A DNA stretch of 64,000 nucleotides, from NCBI GenBank assembly GCA_903835235.1, contig CAILMF010000038.1:42812-106811 (forward strand), written 5' to 3'. This DNA is from an uncultured Rhodospirillales bacterium. GTDB taxonomy: Bacteria > Pseudomonadota > Alphaproteobacteria > Acetobacterales > Acetobacteraceae. Position numbers and translations under genes: made by a program. Of the stretch, positions 42,805-51,651 are shown one piece after another. A model generated the notes under the pieces. It searched no databases. It was not told the origin of the DNA and saw only the letters and a program-made list of their open reading frames with translations. Within the stretch, counting starts at the first letter, position 1; each line of letters begins with the position of its first letter.

Positions 42805-45800
42805 GCGCGGAATCTCCGGAAACGGGGGCACGGTGGTTGCGGTGGACCAGGGAAAACATCGTGGGCACGAAGACCAGGGAGGCGCAGGTGGCGAAGATCA
42901 GCCCGCCGATGACGGCGCGCCCCAGCGGCGCGTTCTGCTCGCCGCCCTCGCCCAGGCCGATCGCCATCGGCGCCATGCCGATGACCATGGCCAGCGCGGT
43001 CATCAGCACCGGGCGGAAGCGGGTGACGCCGGCCTCGAAGGCGGCGGCGGTGGCGTCGCCCAGCTCGTCCAGCTTTTCCCGCGCGAAGCTGATGACCAGG
43101 ATCGAGTTCGCGGTGGCCACGCCCATGCACATGATCGCGCCGGTCAGCGCCGGCACCGAAAGCGGCGTGCCGGTGCCGAACAGCATCCAGGCGATGCCGG
43201 CAAGTGCGGCGGGCAGGGCGGCGACGATGACGAAGGGGTCCAGCCAGGACTGGAAGTTCACCACGACCAGCAGGTAGATCATGACGACGGCGCCGAGCAG
43301 CCCCCAGCCCATGCCGGAAAACGCGGTGTTCATGGTCTGGTACTGGCCGCGCAGCGTGACGGTGACGGTGGGCGGGCGGTCCTTGTCCACCGCGGCGATG
43401 GCGCGCTGCACATCGGCCGCAACCGCACCCAGGTCGCGCCCCTGGGTGGTGGCGAAGATGTTGACCAGCGACTGGATGTTGTACTGCGACACCACCGCCT
43501 GGCCCATGCCGCGGCTGAGCTGGCCGAGCGCGCCGAGCATCTGGGTCTCGCGGTCGGCGAAGCGGCCGGTGACCGGCAGGGCCTCCAGCGCGTCCAGCCG
43601 GTCCACCAGGTATTCCGGCGCCTGTGCCACCACCTGGTAGGACACGCCATTGGCGGGGTTGAGCCAGAACACCGGCGCGGTCTGCGCCGAGCCGGCCAGC
43701 ACCCCGGCCACGCCCGCCGTCACGTCGCGCGCCTCCAGCCCCAGCGCGGCGATGCGGGTGCGGTCGATGTCGAAGCGCAGTTCAGGCACGCCGGCAGGCT
43801 GCTGGATCCGCGCATCGGCCAGGCCATCGATGCCGCGGATGGCGCGCAGGATGCGCTGGGCGTGGTCCTGGTTGTTGGCCAGGTTGTTGCCGGTCACCTG
43901 GATATCGATCGGCGCGGGGGCGCCGAAGTTCAGGATCTGGCTGGTGATGTCGGCCGGCAGGAAGGCGAAGCTGACGCCGGGGAAGCGGTGCGGCAATTCC
44001 CGGCGCAGCCGGGCGACATGTTCGGCGGTGGGGCTGTGCTCCGGCTGCAGGCCGATCAGGATGTCGCCGTCCATCGGGCCCACGGTGCCGGAGGCGTTGT
44101 AGGTGACGTTGATGCCGCTGGGCGAGAGGCCGACATTGTCGACGATGGCGCGGATTTCCTCGGCCGGGATCAGCTGCCGCACCTCGCGCTGGATGCGGTC
44201 GAACAGCGCCGCGGTTTCCTCCACCCGGGTGCCGGCGGGGGCGCGGACATGCATGGCGATGGCGCCGCTGTCGACGTCGGGGAAGAAGTTCTGGCCCAGG
44301 AAGGGCACCAGGCCCAGGCTGGCCAGGGCGAAGGCGAGGAAGCCCAGGATGGTGCTGCGCGGCGACAGGCAGGCCAGCCGAAGCACGCCGCCATAGCCCC
44401 GGCGGAACCGCTCGAACCGCGTCTCGAACCCTTGCTGGAATCGGCCGAGCGCGCCCCGCGGTGCGGGGTGCCCGCCCGCCGCATGCGGCCGCAGCAGGTA
44501 CATCGCCATGGTCGGCACCAGCGTGCGCGACAGGATGAAGGAGGCGACCATGGCGAAGACCACCGACAGCGCCATGGGCACGAACAGGAAGCCGGAGACG
44601 CCGGGCAGGAAGAACATCGGCACGAAGACGATGCAGATGCACAGCAGCGAGACGAAGGCCGGCACCACGATCTGCGCCGCGCCATCCAGGATGGCCTGCT
44701 TGACGCCCTTGCCCTGTTCCAGGTGCCAGTTGATGTTCTCGATGGTCACGGTGGCGTCGTCCACCAGGATGCCCACCGCCAGCGCCAGGCCGCCCAGGGT
44801 CATCACGTTCAGCGTTTGGCCGAAGGCCGCCAGCATGGCGATGGCCGCCAGCACCGCCAGCGGGATGGAGATGGCGATGATGACGGTGGAGCGCCAGGAG
44901 CCGAGGAACAGCAGGATCATCAGCGAGGTCAGCGCCGCCGCCAGCGCGCCCTCGGCCACCACCCCATGGATGGCAGCTTTGACGAAGGTGGACTGGTCGT
45001 TCAGCAGCGCGACATCGAGCGTCTCCGGCAGGCTGGGACGCAGCCGCGGCAGCACGGCGCGGACGCCGTCGACGATATCGATGGTGGAGGCGGCGCCGGA
45101 CTTCAGCACCGTCATCAGCACCGAGCGCTGACCCTCGACATGAACGATGTTCTGCTGCGGCGCCGAGCCGTCGCGGACATTGGCGATGTCGCCGATGGTG
45201 ACCACGGTGCCGCCGACGCTGCGCACCGGCAGGGCGGCGATCTCGGCGATGTTGCCGGGTTCGTTGTTCAGGTTCAGGTTGTACTGGTTGGTGCCGACCT
45301 TGAGGAAGCCGGCCGGGGTGAGCTGGATCTGCGCGGCGATGCCGTTGTTGACGTCCTGCGCCGAGACGCCCTTGGAGGCCATGGCCTCCGGGTTGAGGTC
45401 GATCAGGATTTGCCGCTGCTTGCCGCCGAAGGGCAGCGGCACCGCGGCGCCCGGCACCGTCACCAGCCGGGTGCGGATGAAGTTGAAGCCGACATCGAAC
45501 AGCTGCTGTTCGCCCAGGCCCGCACCGCTGAGCGCGATCTGCAGGATCGGCACGGTGGAGGCGTTGTAGTTCAGGATCAGCGGCGGCGTGGTGCCGGGCG
45601 GCAGCTGGCGCAGCAGCGTCTGGCTGACCGCGGTGATCTGCGCATTGGCCAGGCGGATGTCGGCGCCGGGCTGGAAGAAGATCTTGACGATGCCGATGCC
45701 CGGCAGCGCATTGGCCTCGATATGCTCGATGTCGTTGACCGTCGTGGTCAGGGTGCGCTGGTAGGGCGTCAGGATGCGGCCCGACATGTCCTCCGGCGAC

Positions 45801-45964
45801 AGGCCGGTGAAGGACCAGGCCACCGCCACCACCGGCACCGGAATGTCGGGGAAAATGTCGGCCGGGGTCTTCCAGGCCGAAAGCCCGCCGGCCAACACGA
45901 TCATCACTGCCATCACCACGAAGGTATAGGGGCGGGTCAGGGCAATGCGGACAAGCTGGATCAT
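42797..45964 (-). CDS. RND multidrug/hydrophobe efflux permease (AcrB/MexB-like, HAE-1)
   Basis: 1055 residues. It starts MIQLVRIALTRPYTFVVMAV (TM1), with the porter motif SPEDMSGRILTPYQRTLTTT, TM4 GGLALAVGILVDDATVTIEN (proton-relay Asp pair), and the second half SGAIAMHVRAPAGTRVEETA plus GAIMCMGVATANSILVISFA. The length and the duplicated TM1-6/TM7-12 layout match proton-driven AcrB-type trimers. The permease gene precedes its adaptor, the reverse of the usual order. Substrate unknown. Confidence 0.93.
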   Translation of the reverse strand: MIQLVRIALTRPYTFVVMAVMIVLAGGLSAWKTPADIFPDIPVPVVAVAWSFTGLSPEDMSGRILTPYQRTLTTTVNDIEHIEANALPGIGIVKIFFQPGADIRLANAQITAVSQTLLRQLPPGTTPPLILNYNASTVPILQIALSGAGLGEQQLFDVGFNFIRTRLVTVPGAAVPLPFGGKQRQILIDLNPEAMASKGVSAQDVNNGIAAQIQLTPAGFLKVGTNQYNLNLNNEPGNIAEIAALPVRSVGGTVVTIGDIANVRDGSAPQQNIVHVEGQRSVLMTVLKSGAASTIDIVDGVRAVLPRLRPSLPETLDVALLNDQSTFVKAAIHGVVAEGALAAALTSLMILLFLGSWRSTVIIAISIPLAVLAAIAMLAAFGQTLNVMTLGGLALAVGILVDDATVTIENINWHLEQGKGVKQAILDGAAQIVVPAFVSLLCICIVFVPMFFLPGVSGFLFVPMALSVVFAMVASFILSRTLVPTMAMYLLRPHAAGGHPAPRGALGRFQQGFETRFERFRRGYGGVLRLACLSPRSTILGFLAFALASLGLVPFLGQNFFPDVDSGAIAMHVRAPAGTRVEETAALFDRIQREVRQLIPAEEIRAIVDNVGLSPSGINVTYNASGTVGPMDGDILIGLQPEHSPTAEHVARLRRELPHRFPGVSFAFLPADITSQILNFGAPAPIDIQVTGNNLANNQDHAQRILRAIRGIDGLADARIQQPAGVPELRFDIDRTRIAALGLEARDVTAGVAGVLAGSAQTAPVFWLNPANGVSYQVVAQAPEYLVDRLDALEALPVTGRFADRETQMLGALGQLSRGMGQAVVSQYNIQSLVNIFATTQGRDLGAVAADVQRAIAAVDKDRPPTVTVTLRGQYQTMNTAFSGMGWGLLGAVVMIYLLVVVNFQSWLDPFVIVAALPAALAGIAWMLFGTGTPLSVPALTGAIMCMGVATANSILVISFAREKLDELGDATAAAFEAGVTRFRPVLMTALAMVIGMAPMAIGLGEGGEQNAPLGRAVIGGLIFATCASLVFVPTMFSLVHRNHRAPVSGDSAHA

Positions 45965-46085
45965 ATGGGAATGATCGGGGCTGCGGCGGCAGCGGTCAAT
46001 CTGGCCTTCGCCGGCCGGCTGGTGCTGCCATCGGTTGGCGCGTCGGGCTCGAAGATCTCGACGGCATCGCGCCTCTGCCCTGCTG

Positions 46086-47072
46086 CTACTCCAGCGTGAT
46101 TCCGCGGGCGCGGATCAACTCGCCCCACTTGGCGCTTTCTTCCCGCAGATAGGCCGGGAATTCCGCCGGCGTGCCCGGTGTCGGGAAGATCGAGTTCTGC
46201 CGCAGACGCTCCAGCACCTCCGGGTTGCGCATGGCCGCCGCCTTGGCCGTGGCCAGCTGCTGCACCAGCGCGTCCGGCGTGCCGGCCGGCGCCAGCAGCG
46301 CGAAGTCGCTGGTGGCCATGAAGCCGGGGAAGCCGGATTCGGCGATGGTCGGGATATCAGGCGCCAGCGGGTTGCGTTGCAAGGTGCTGTTGCCGATGGC
46401 GATGATCTGGCCGGCGGCCATCAGCGGCAGCGCGGTGACGGCGTCGACGAAGGCGATCTGCACCTCGCCGCTGACCAGCGCCTGCACCGCCGGCGCGCCG
46501 CCGCGATAGGTCACGTTCTCCACCGAGATGCCGGCGCTGCGCAGGAACAACTCCGTTGCCAGGTGGGCGGAGGAGCCGGCGCCGGAGGAGGCATAGCTCA
46601 TCTTGCCCGGTGCTTCCTTGGCGCGGCCCACCAGGCCGGCGATGGAGCGCACGCCGATGCCGGGATTGACGCAGAGGAAGATCGGCGAGACCGCGACGCG
46701 GCCGATGCCGATGAAGTCCTTTTCGTCGTCATAGCCGCGATTGGGGAACAGGTGCCGCGACATGGCGAAGGTGGAGTTCACGCCCAGCAGCAGCGTGGTG
46801 CCGTCTGCCCGCGCCCGCGCGACCGAGGCATGGCCGATGGTGCCGGAGGCGCCAGGGCGGTTGTCCACCGCGACATTGCCGTTCAGTTCCTTGGAGAGCT
46901 GCTGGGCCAGCACGCGCGCGACGAAATCGGTTGAGCCACCGGGCGCCCAGGCCACCACCATGGTGACGGTGCGATTGCCGGGCCAGGGCGCGGCGGTCTG
47001 TGCCCGGGCGGATGCGGCACTGGCCAGCAGTGCAAGGCTGCCCGCGCCGAGGCGGCGACGATGAATGGACAT
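46086..47072 (-). CDS. Bug-family periplasmic solute receptor
   Basis: 328 residues from ATG 47072, with GGAGGG upstream. Signal MSIHRRRLGAGSLALLASAA, cleaved near ARAQ. The mature chain has the Bug signatures VTMVVAWAPGGSTDFVARVL, VDNRPGASGTIGHASVARA, MSYASSGAGSSAHLATELF, and ENVTYRGGAPAVQALVSGEV. Here the PGGxxD loop is intact, unlike in the Bug protein at 33360. It diverges from a shikimate-dehydrogenase-like gene across a palindromic operator, which suggests a carboxylated cyclitol (quinate/shikimate type) as ligand. 45965-46085 downstream has no gene. Confidence 0.92.
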   Translation of the reverse strand: MSIHRRRLGAGSLALLASAASARAQTAAPWPGNRTVTMVVAWAPGGSTDFVARVLAQQLSKELNGNVAVDNRPGASGTIGHASVARARADGTTLLLGVNSTFAMSRHLFPNRGYDDEKDFIGIGRVAVSPIFLCVNPGIGVRSIAGLVGRAKEAPGKMSYASSGAGSSAHLATELFLRSAGISVENVTYRGGAPAVQALVSGEVQIAFVDAVTALPLMAAGQIIAIGNSTLQRNPLAPDIPTIAESGFPGFMATSDFALLAPAGTPDALVQQLATAKAAAMRNPEVLERLRQNSIFPTPGTPAEFPAYLREESAKWGELIRARGITLE

Positions 47073-47128
47073 GCGGTTCCCTCCGTTCCTGCTTCCGGTC
47101 GCAGCGTTGCCCTTCGGCTGCGTTGACA

Positions 47129-47148
47129 TGTACGTACCAGATAGTACA
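47129..47148. promoter_or_regulatory. TetR-type operator candidate between bug and shikimate-dehydrogenase-like genes
   Basis: TGTAC-N10-GTACA, 20 bp, 57 bp from the Bug start and 41 bp from the dehydrogenase start. The same half-sites with the same spacing occur at 48732-48751 over the start of the adjacent TetR gene. Confidence 0.65.
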
Positions 47149-47188
47149 AAAATTCCGCAAGCTCGACGCATCAAGAGGACGCTGCCCC

Positions 47189-48079
47189 ATGACCCGCTGG
47201 GACCAACGCCCAGCCGTGCTGAGTGGCCTGATCGGCAGCGGCATCCAGGCTTCCCGCACGCCCGTCCTGCACGAACGCGAAGGCGCCGAGCAGGGGCTGC
47301 GGCTGATCTACCAGCTGATCGACCTGGATGCCCTGGGCCTGGGGCCGGAAGCCCTGCCGGAACTGCTGATTGCGGCGGAACGGCTGGGCTTCGCGGGGCT
47401 GAACATCACCTACCCCTGCAAGCAGGCGGTGATCCCGCTGCTGCATGAGCTTTCGCCGGATGCCCAGGCGCTCGGCGCCGTCAATACGGTGGTGCTGCGG
47501 GGCGGCCGGCGGATTGGCCACAACACGGATTGCTCCGGCTTCGCCGAGGGCTTCCGGCGCGGCCTGCCGGGCGTGGCGCGGGCCCAGGTGGTGCAGATCG
47601 GCGCCGGCGGCGCGGGCTCCGCCGTGGCGCAGGCGCTGCTGGCCGAGGGCACCGGCCGCCTGACCATCGTCGATACCGATACGGCGCGGGCCGCCGGCCT
47701 GGCTGGGCAGCTCTGCGCGCGCTTCGGCGCTGGCCGGGCGGTGGCGGCCGAGCTGCCGGCCGCGGCGCTGGCTGCCGCGGATGGCCTGGTGAACTGCACC
47801 CCCGTCGGCATGGCCAAGCTGCCGGGTACCCCACTGCCCGTTGCCCTACTGCGGCCGGAGCTGTGGGTGGCGGAGATCATCTACTTCCCGCTGGAGACCG
47901 AGTTGCTGCGCGCAGCCCGGGCCATTGGCTGCCGAACGCTGGACGGCGGTGGCATGGCAGTGTTCCAGGCGGTCGGCGCGTTCCGGCATTTCACCGGGCT
48001 TGGGGCCGATGCCGGCCGCATGCTGCGTCACTTCGCGGAGATTGCGGGTGCGGCGCCTCAGGCCGATGGGCGCACGTAG
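47189..48079 (+). CDS. Shikimate/quinate dehydrogenase-like oxidoreductase
   Basis: 296 residues from ATG 47189 (AAGAGGA upstream). The shikimate-binding loop is IGSGIQASRTPVLHEREG, a variant of 'S-SP--HN' seen in AroE-like paralogues. Catalytic Lys lies in LNITYPCKQAVIPLL, Asp in GHNTDCSGFAEGF, the NAD(P) loop is IGAGGAGSAVAQALL, and C-terminal VFQAVGAFRHFTG closes the site. The divergence from housekeeping AroE and the link to a Bug receptor and TetR suggest a catabolic quinate/shikimate (or related hydroxy acid) dehydrogenase. Its 3' end overlaps the convergent TetR gene by 22 bp. Confidence 0.88.
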   Translation: MTRWDQRPAVLSGLIGSGIQASRTPVLHEREGAEQGLRLIYQLIDLDALGLGPEALPELLIAAERLGFAGLNITYPCKQAVIPLLHELSPDAQALGAVNTVVLRGGRRIGHNTDCSGFAEGFRRGLPGVARAQVVQIGAGGAGSAVAQALLAEGTGRLTIVDTDTARAAGLAGQLCARFGAGRAVAAELPAAALAAADGLVNCTPVGMAKLPGTPLPVALLRPELWVAEIIYFPLETELLRAARAIGCRTLDGGGMAVFQAVGAFRHFTGLGADAGRMLRHFAEIAGAAPQADGRT

Positions 48080-48732
48080 CGCAGCACGGCGTCCACCATC
48101 ATTGCCCGATGCGCCGCCACGGTCTGCGGCGCCTGCATGTCGGCGCCGAAGATCGCGCCCAGCGTGTGGCGGTTGGAGACGCGGTAGAAGCAGAAGCTGC
48201 TGATCAGCATGTGCAGGTCCAGCGCCGCCAGCCCGGGCCGGAACACGCCGGCCGCTTCGCCCCGCGCCAGCAGGCCGCGCAGCGTGCCCAGCACCGCCGC
48301 GTTGCGCGCCAGGATGGTGGGGGAGGCCGCGACGATCCGGGCTTCGTGGATGTTCTCGACGCAGACCAGCCGCACGAAGTTGGGGTGGGCGGCGTGATAG
48401 TCGAAGGTGGTCTCCACCATGCGTCGCAGCGCTTCCAGCGGCGGCAGCGCCTCCAGGTGCAGCGCCTGCTCGGCATCCCGCATGCCGCCGTACAGCCGTT
48501 CCAGTACCGCGGCGTAGAGCAACTCCTTGCTGCCGAAATAGTAGTAGATCATCCGCTTGGTAGTGCGCATCCGCGCGGCAATCTCGTCCACGCGGCCGCC
48601 GGCAAAGCCCTTTTCGCTGAACTCCGCGGTGGCGGCGTCCAGGATCTCGCGGCGGGTTTCCTCCGGGGCGCGGCGGCGGGCACTGGCCTCCGGGCTGGGC
48701 TGGGCGAGGGGCGTGTCGGGCGGCATAGCCAT
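48058..48732 (-). CDS. TetR/AcrR-family transcriptional regulator
   Basis: 224 residues from ATG 48732 with GGAG 7 nt upstream; a longer frame to 48816 lacks support. The N-terminal HTH reads TRREILDAATAEFSEKGFAG, GRVDEIAARMRTTKRMIYYY, FGSKELLYAAVLER, the canonical TetR DNA-binding domain; the rest is a helical ligand domain with FFRPGL-type TetR_C features (AAGVFRPGLAALDLHMLISS). The operator-like TGTAC-N10-GTACA overlaps its own ribosome-binding site and first base, indicating autorepression. Likely controls the divergent Bug/dehydrogenase pair. Confidence 0.92.
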   Translation of the reverse strand: MAMPPDTPLAQPSPEASARRRAPEETRREILDAATAEFSEKGFAGGRVDEIAARMRTTKRMIYYYFGSKELLYAAVLERLYGGMRDAEQALHLEALPPLEALRRMVETTFDYHAAHPNFVRLVCVENIHEARIVAASPTILARNAAVLGTLRGLLARGEAAGVFRPGLAALDLHMLISSFCFYRVSNRHTLGAIFGADMQAPQTVAAHRAMMVDAVLRYVRPSA

Positions 48733-48751
48733 GTACTCTCCGGTTCGTACA
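48732..48751. promoter_or_regulatory. TetR-type operator candidate over the tetR start
   Basis: TGTAC-N10-GTACA. On the minus strand the spacer contains the GGAG ribosome-binding site and the last arm runs into the ATG. Matches the site at 47129-47148 in half-sites and spacing. Confidence 0.65.
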
Positions 48752-48847
48752 GTGTAGCGCAAATCCGCCGCGCCGGCACGCGCGCGGGTCTTCGCCCGGA
48801 CCGTGCTAGGTTGCACTCTCCCGGCGTGCTTCGGGTGGAGGCGACCG

Positions 48848-49954
48848 ATGCGAGTTGTGGCTGGCCAGGTGGTGGCGCTCAGGCTGTTCGACCTGGCTTA
48901 CGAGATCGACCTGAAGCGGGCCGAGGCGCTGTGGGCCGAGCGGGCCGGCGGCACCACCGCGCGCAGCCGCCTGGTGGCAACGCCGGCCAAGGCCATCTCC
49001 TTCGACGTGCCGCCGCTGGTGTTGGACCTGGGGACGGTGACCCTGACCATCGCCGGCGAGGCGGTTGCGGCCCAGGCCAGCGCGCGGCTGTATGATTTCG
49101 GCATCGTCGCGCTGGCGCTGCGGGTTCCCGTGCGGAACCTGGACTGGGCAGGCTTTACCAGCCTGGTCAACGAAACCGACCGGGCGATTGGCCCCGCGGC
49201 CGAGGCCGCACCCTGGGACCTGATCCTGCAGCGCCTGCGTGGCCCCTTGCAGGAGGCGCTGGACCGCCCCAGCGCCGTGCCGCTGCAGGAGGACTATCTG
49301 CTGGCCATGGTCAACCGGCTGGAACCGGCGATGAGCACCGATTCGCTGTTGGCCGAGGCCGACCTGATCCCGCTGCTGTCCGGCGAGACCCGGCCGCTTT
49401 CCGAGCCGGCGCGGCGCGACCTGATGCGGCATCGCTTCTCCTACTATCCGGACGACCTGGTGGTGCTGACCTGGGACCGCGCCTTCATCCTGGAGCCGCG
49501 CGGCGAGACCGACGTGGCCGATGTGCTGGAAATGGCGAACGCCCAGCTGCTGGAAATGCGCAGCTACGACGAGATGCTGGACGCCGAGCTGCCGCGCATG
49601 CGCGACCTGGTGGACGCCGCCCGGCGCCGCACCAACCTGCTGGCCGCGCGCCGCTACAGCCGGCTGGCGCGGCGGCTGCACACCCTGGTGGCCGAGGTGA
49701 CCGAGCTGGCCGAGCGTGTCGACAATGCCCTGCAAGTGACCGAGGATGTCTACCTGGCGCGGGTCTATTCTGCCGCCATGGACCAATTCCGCGTGGCCAA
49801 TGTCAGTGCCGCGGTGGACCGCAAGCTGGCGATCATCCGCGAAACCTATTCGGCGCTGCATGGCGAGGCCGCCGGCGCCCGGGCGGAACTGCTGGAGATT
49901 GCCATCCTGGCGCTGATCGCGCTGGAGATCGTGCTGTCCTTCATCCGGCACTGA
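48848..49954 (+). CDS. RMD1/YagE-like (DUF155) protein with C-terminal membrane anchor
   Basis: 368 residues from ATG 48848 with GGAGG 7 nt upstream. The N-terminal half is alpha/beta (VVALRLFDLAYEIDLKRAEA, ARLYDFGIVALALRVPV), then a helical region with YYPDDLVVLTWDRAFILEP and ELPRMRDLVDAARRR, a coiled coil around LHTLVAEVTELAERVDNALQ, and one C-terminal hydrophobic helix (LLEIAILALIALEIVLSFI). This order is like the RMD1/DUF155 family. Function is unknown; the family name is a tentative call. Confidence 0.6.
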   Translation: MRVVAGQVVALRLFDLAYEIDLKRAEALWAERAGGTTARSRLVATPAKAISFDVPPLVLDLGTVTLTIAGEAVAAQASARLYDFGIVALALRVPVRNLDWAGFTSLVNETDRAIGPAAEAAPWDLILQRLRGPLQEALDRPSAVPLQEDYLLAMVNRLEPAMSTDSLLAEADLIPLLSGETRPLSEPARRDLMRHRFSYYPDDLVVLTWDRAFILEPRGETDVADVLEMANAQLLEMRSYDEMLDAELPRMRDLVDAARRRTNLLAARRYSRLARRLHTLVAEVTELAERVDNALQVTEDVYLARVYSAAMDQFRVANVSAAVDRKLAIIRETYSALHGEAAGARAELLEIAILALIALEIVLSFIRH

Positions 49955-49969
49955 ACAGCGGCGCCTTGG

Positions 49970-50863
49970 TCAGCGGCGCGGGTCCAGCGCCGCCTGCACC
50001 AGCGCCACCACGGCATTGACCGCGACAATGCTGAGCGCCGCCGCCGCCAGCCCGGCCAGCACCACCGGCTGGTCGCGGCCCTGCAAGGCGTTCAGCACCA
50101 GCGCGCCCACGCCGGGCAGGCCGAACAGCATCTCCATGGTCAGGGTGCCGCCCAGCAACCCCGCCAGCATGACGCCGGCCACGGAGACCGCGACCGGCGC
50201 CGCCAGCGGCAGGATGTGCCAGCGGGCGATGTGCAGCGGCGCCAGGCCCTTCGCCCGCGCCACCGTCACATGTGGGCGGGCGGCGACCTCGGCGACTTCC
50301 TCGGCCAGCGGCTTGGCGAGTTGTCCGGCATTGTCGATGCCGAGGATCAGCGCCGGCGCCAGCAGGCCGCCCACCGCGGGAATCCAGTGCAGTTCCACCG
50401 CGAACAGCAGCAGCACCGCGACGCCGACGCAGAAGGTGGGTAGCGCGATGGACCAGAGGTTCAGCGCCTCCATCGCCTGGCCGGCCAGGCGCGAGCCCGC
50501 GGCGTAGGCCAGCCCCAGCCCGCCGGCCAGCCCAAGCCCAATGGCGGCCGAGGCGGCGGCCAATTCCAGCGTGGCGTGGGCGGCCTCGGCCAGCATGGGC
50601 CCCACTGGCTGGCCGAAGCGCTGCGAGAGGCCGAGATCGCCACCCAGCGCCGCCGCCAGCCAGGTGCCGAACCGCCGCCAGGCCGGCTGGTCAAGGCCCA
50701 GCTCCGCACGCATCGCCGCCTGTTGCGCTTCGTCCAGGTCGCCGGCGGCGGCCAGTACCTCCACCACGTCGCCCGGGACGGCGCCGAACAGCAGGAACAG
50801 CCCGAACAGGATCGCCGCCGCCTGGCCCAGTGCCACCAGCAGGGTCTGCGCCAAATGTTTCAT
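49970..50863 (-). CDS. ABC transporter permease (DppB-like)
   Basis: 297 residues, with six predicted membrane helices and the inner-membrane-permease motif AEVAARPHVTVARAKGLAPL (EAA loop). N-terminal MKHLAQTLLVALGQAAAILF, and GAVPGDVVEVLAAAGDLDE, as in DppB/OppB proteins with their large first periplasmic loop. Last gene of the leftward operon and coupled by ATGA to the upstream DppC-like gene. No ATPase gene follows on this strand. Confidence 0.88.
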   Translation of the reverse strand: MKHLAQTLLVALGQAAAILFGLFLLFGAVPGDVVEVLAAAGDLDEAQQAAMRAELGLDQPAWRRFGTWLAAALGGDLGLSQRFGQPVGPMLAEAAHATLELAAASAAIGLGLAGGLGLAYAAGSRLAGQAMEALNLWSIALPTFCVGVAVLLLFAVELHWIPAVGGLLAPALILGIDNAGQLAKPLAEEVAEVAARPHVTVARAKGLAPLHIARWHILPLAAPVAVSVAGVMLAGLLGGTLTMEMLFGLPGVGALVLNALQGRDQPVVLAGLAAAALSIVAVNAVVALVQAALDPRR

Positions 50864-51651
50864 GCCGCGCGCAACGGGTCGGCGCGGCGGCGCAGCGCAT
50901 CTCCGGCCAAGGCGGAAGCCGCGGTGGCGACGGCAATGGCCAGCACCGGCGCCAGCAGGGCGTGCGGCGCCACCTCGGCGAAGCGGGCAGCGTCGGCGGC
51001 CATGCGGCCCCAGGTCGGCGCGTCAGGCGCGGTGCCCAGGCCGAGGAAGGACAGCACGCTCTCGGTCACGATGCAGCGCGGCAGCACGATGGCGCTCAGC
51101 GTGACGATCGGCCCCGCCGCATTGGGCAGGATGTGCCGCGCCAGCCGCCGGACCGGGCCGGCGCCATTGACCAGCGCCGCCGCGACATAGTCGGCGGAGG
51201 TTTCCCGCCGCCAGGCGGTGCGGGCGACATGGGCGAAGAGCGGCGCGTAGGACAGGCCGAGCGTCAGCACCAGGGGCATCAGCCCCGGCCCCAGCGCCGC
51301 CAGCCCTACCAGGCCGAGCAGCAGCGGTGGCAGGCCGCGCAACGTGTCGATGGCGGCAAAGCCAAGCGCCTCCGCCCAACGTCCGGTCGCGGCCAGCACC
51401 AGCCCGGCCAGCGCCCCCACCAGCAGTGCCAGTGCGGTGCCACCGCCCGCCACCAGCAGCGTGGTGCCGGCGCCCGCCAGCAGGCGAGAGAGGATGTCGC
51501 GGCCCAGATGGTCGGTGCCCAGCAGGTGGGCGCCGCCTAGCGGCTGGTTCAGCGCCGAGAGGTCCTGGTCCAACGGGTCCAGCGGCGCCAGCCCAGGCCC
51601 AAGCAGCGCCAGCAGCAGCAGGGCCAGCGGCGCCAGCCAGACGCGGCTCAT
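50860..51651 (-). CDS. ABC transporter permease (DppC-like)
   Basis: 263 residues. LLGTDHLGRDILSRLLAGAG is the DppC 'GTD--GRD--SR' motif; TSADYVAAALVNGAGPVRRL ... RHILPNAAGPIVT is the EAA loop; SVLSFLGLGTAPDAPTWGRM is the C-terminal DppC signature. It pairs with the DppB-like permease downstream. ATGA overlaps join it to both neighbours. Confidence 0.9.
   Translation of the reverse strand: MSRVWLAPLALLLLALLGPGLAPLDPLDQDLSALNQPLGGAHLLGTDHLGRDILSRLLAGAGTTLLVAGGGTALALLVGALAGLVLAATGRWAEALGFAAIDTLRGLPPLLLGLVGLAALGPGLMPLVLTLGLSYAPLFAHVARTAWRRETSADYVAAALVNGAGPVRRLARHILPNAAGPIVTLSAIVLPRCIVTESVLSFLGLGTAPDAPTWGRMAADAARFAEVAPHALLAPVLAIAVATAASALAGDALRRRADPLRAA

Noticed and set aside
42692..46099. 1135-codon plus-strand frame antisense to the RND permease
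   Set aside because: His/Gly/Arg/Asp-rich shadow of a clearly conserved RND permease; no domains.
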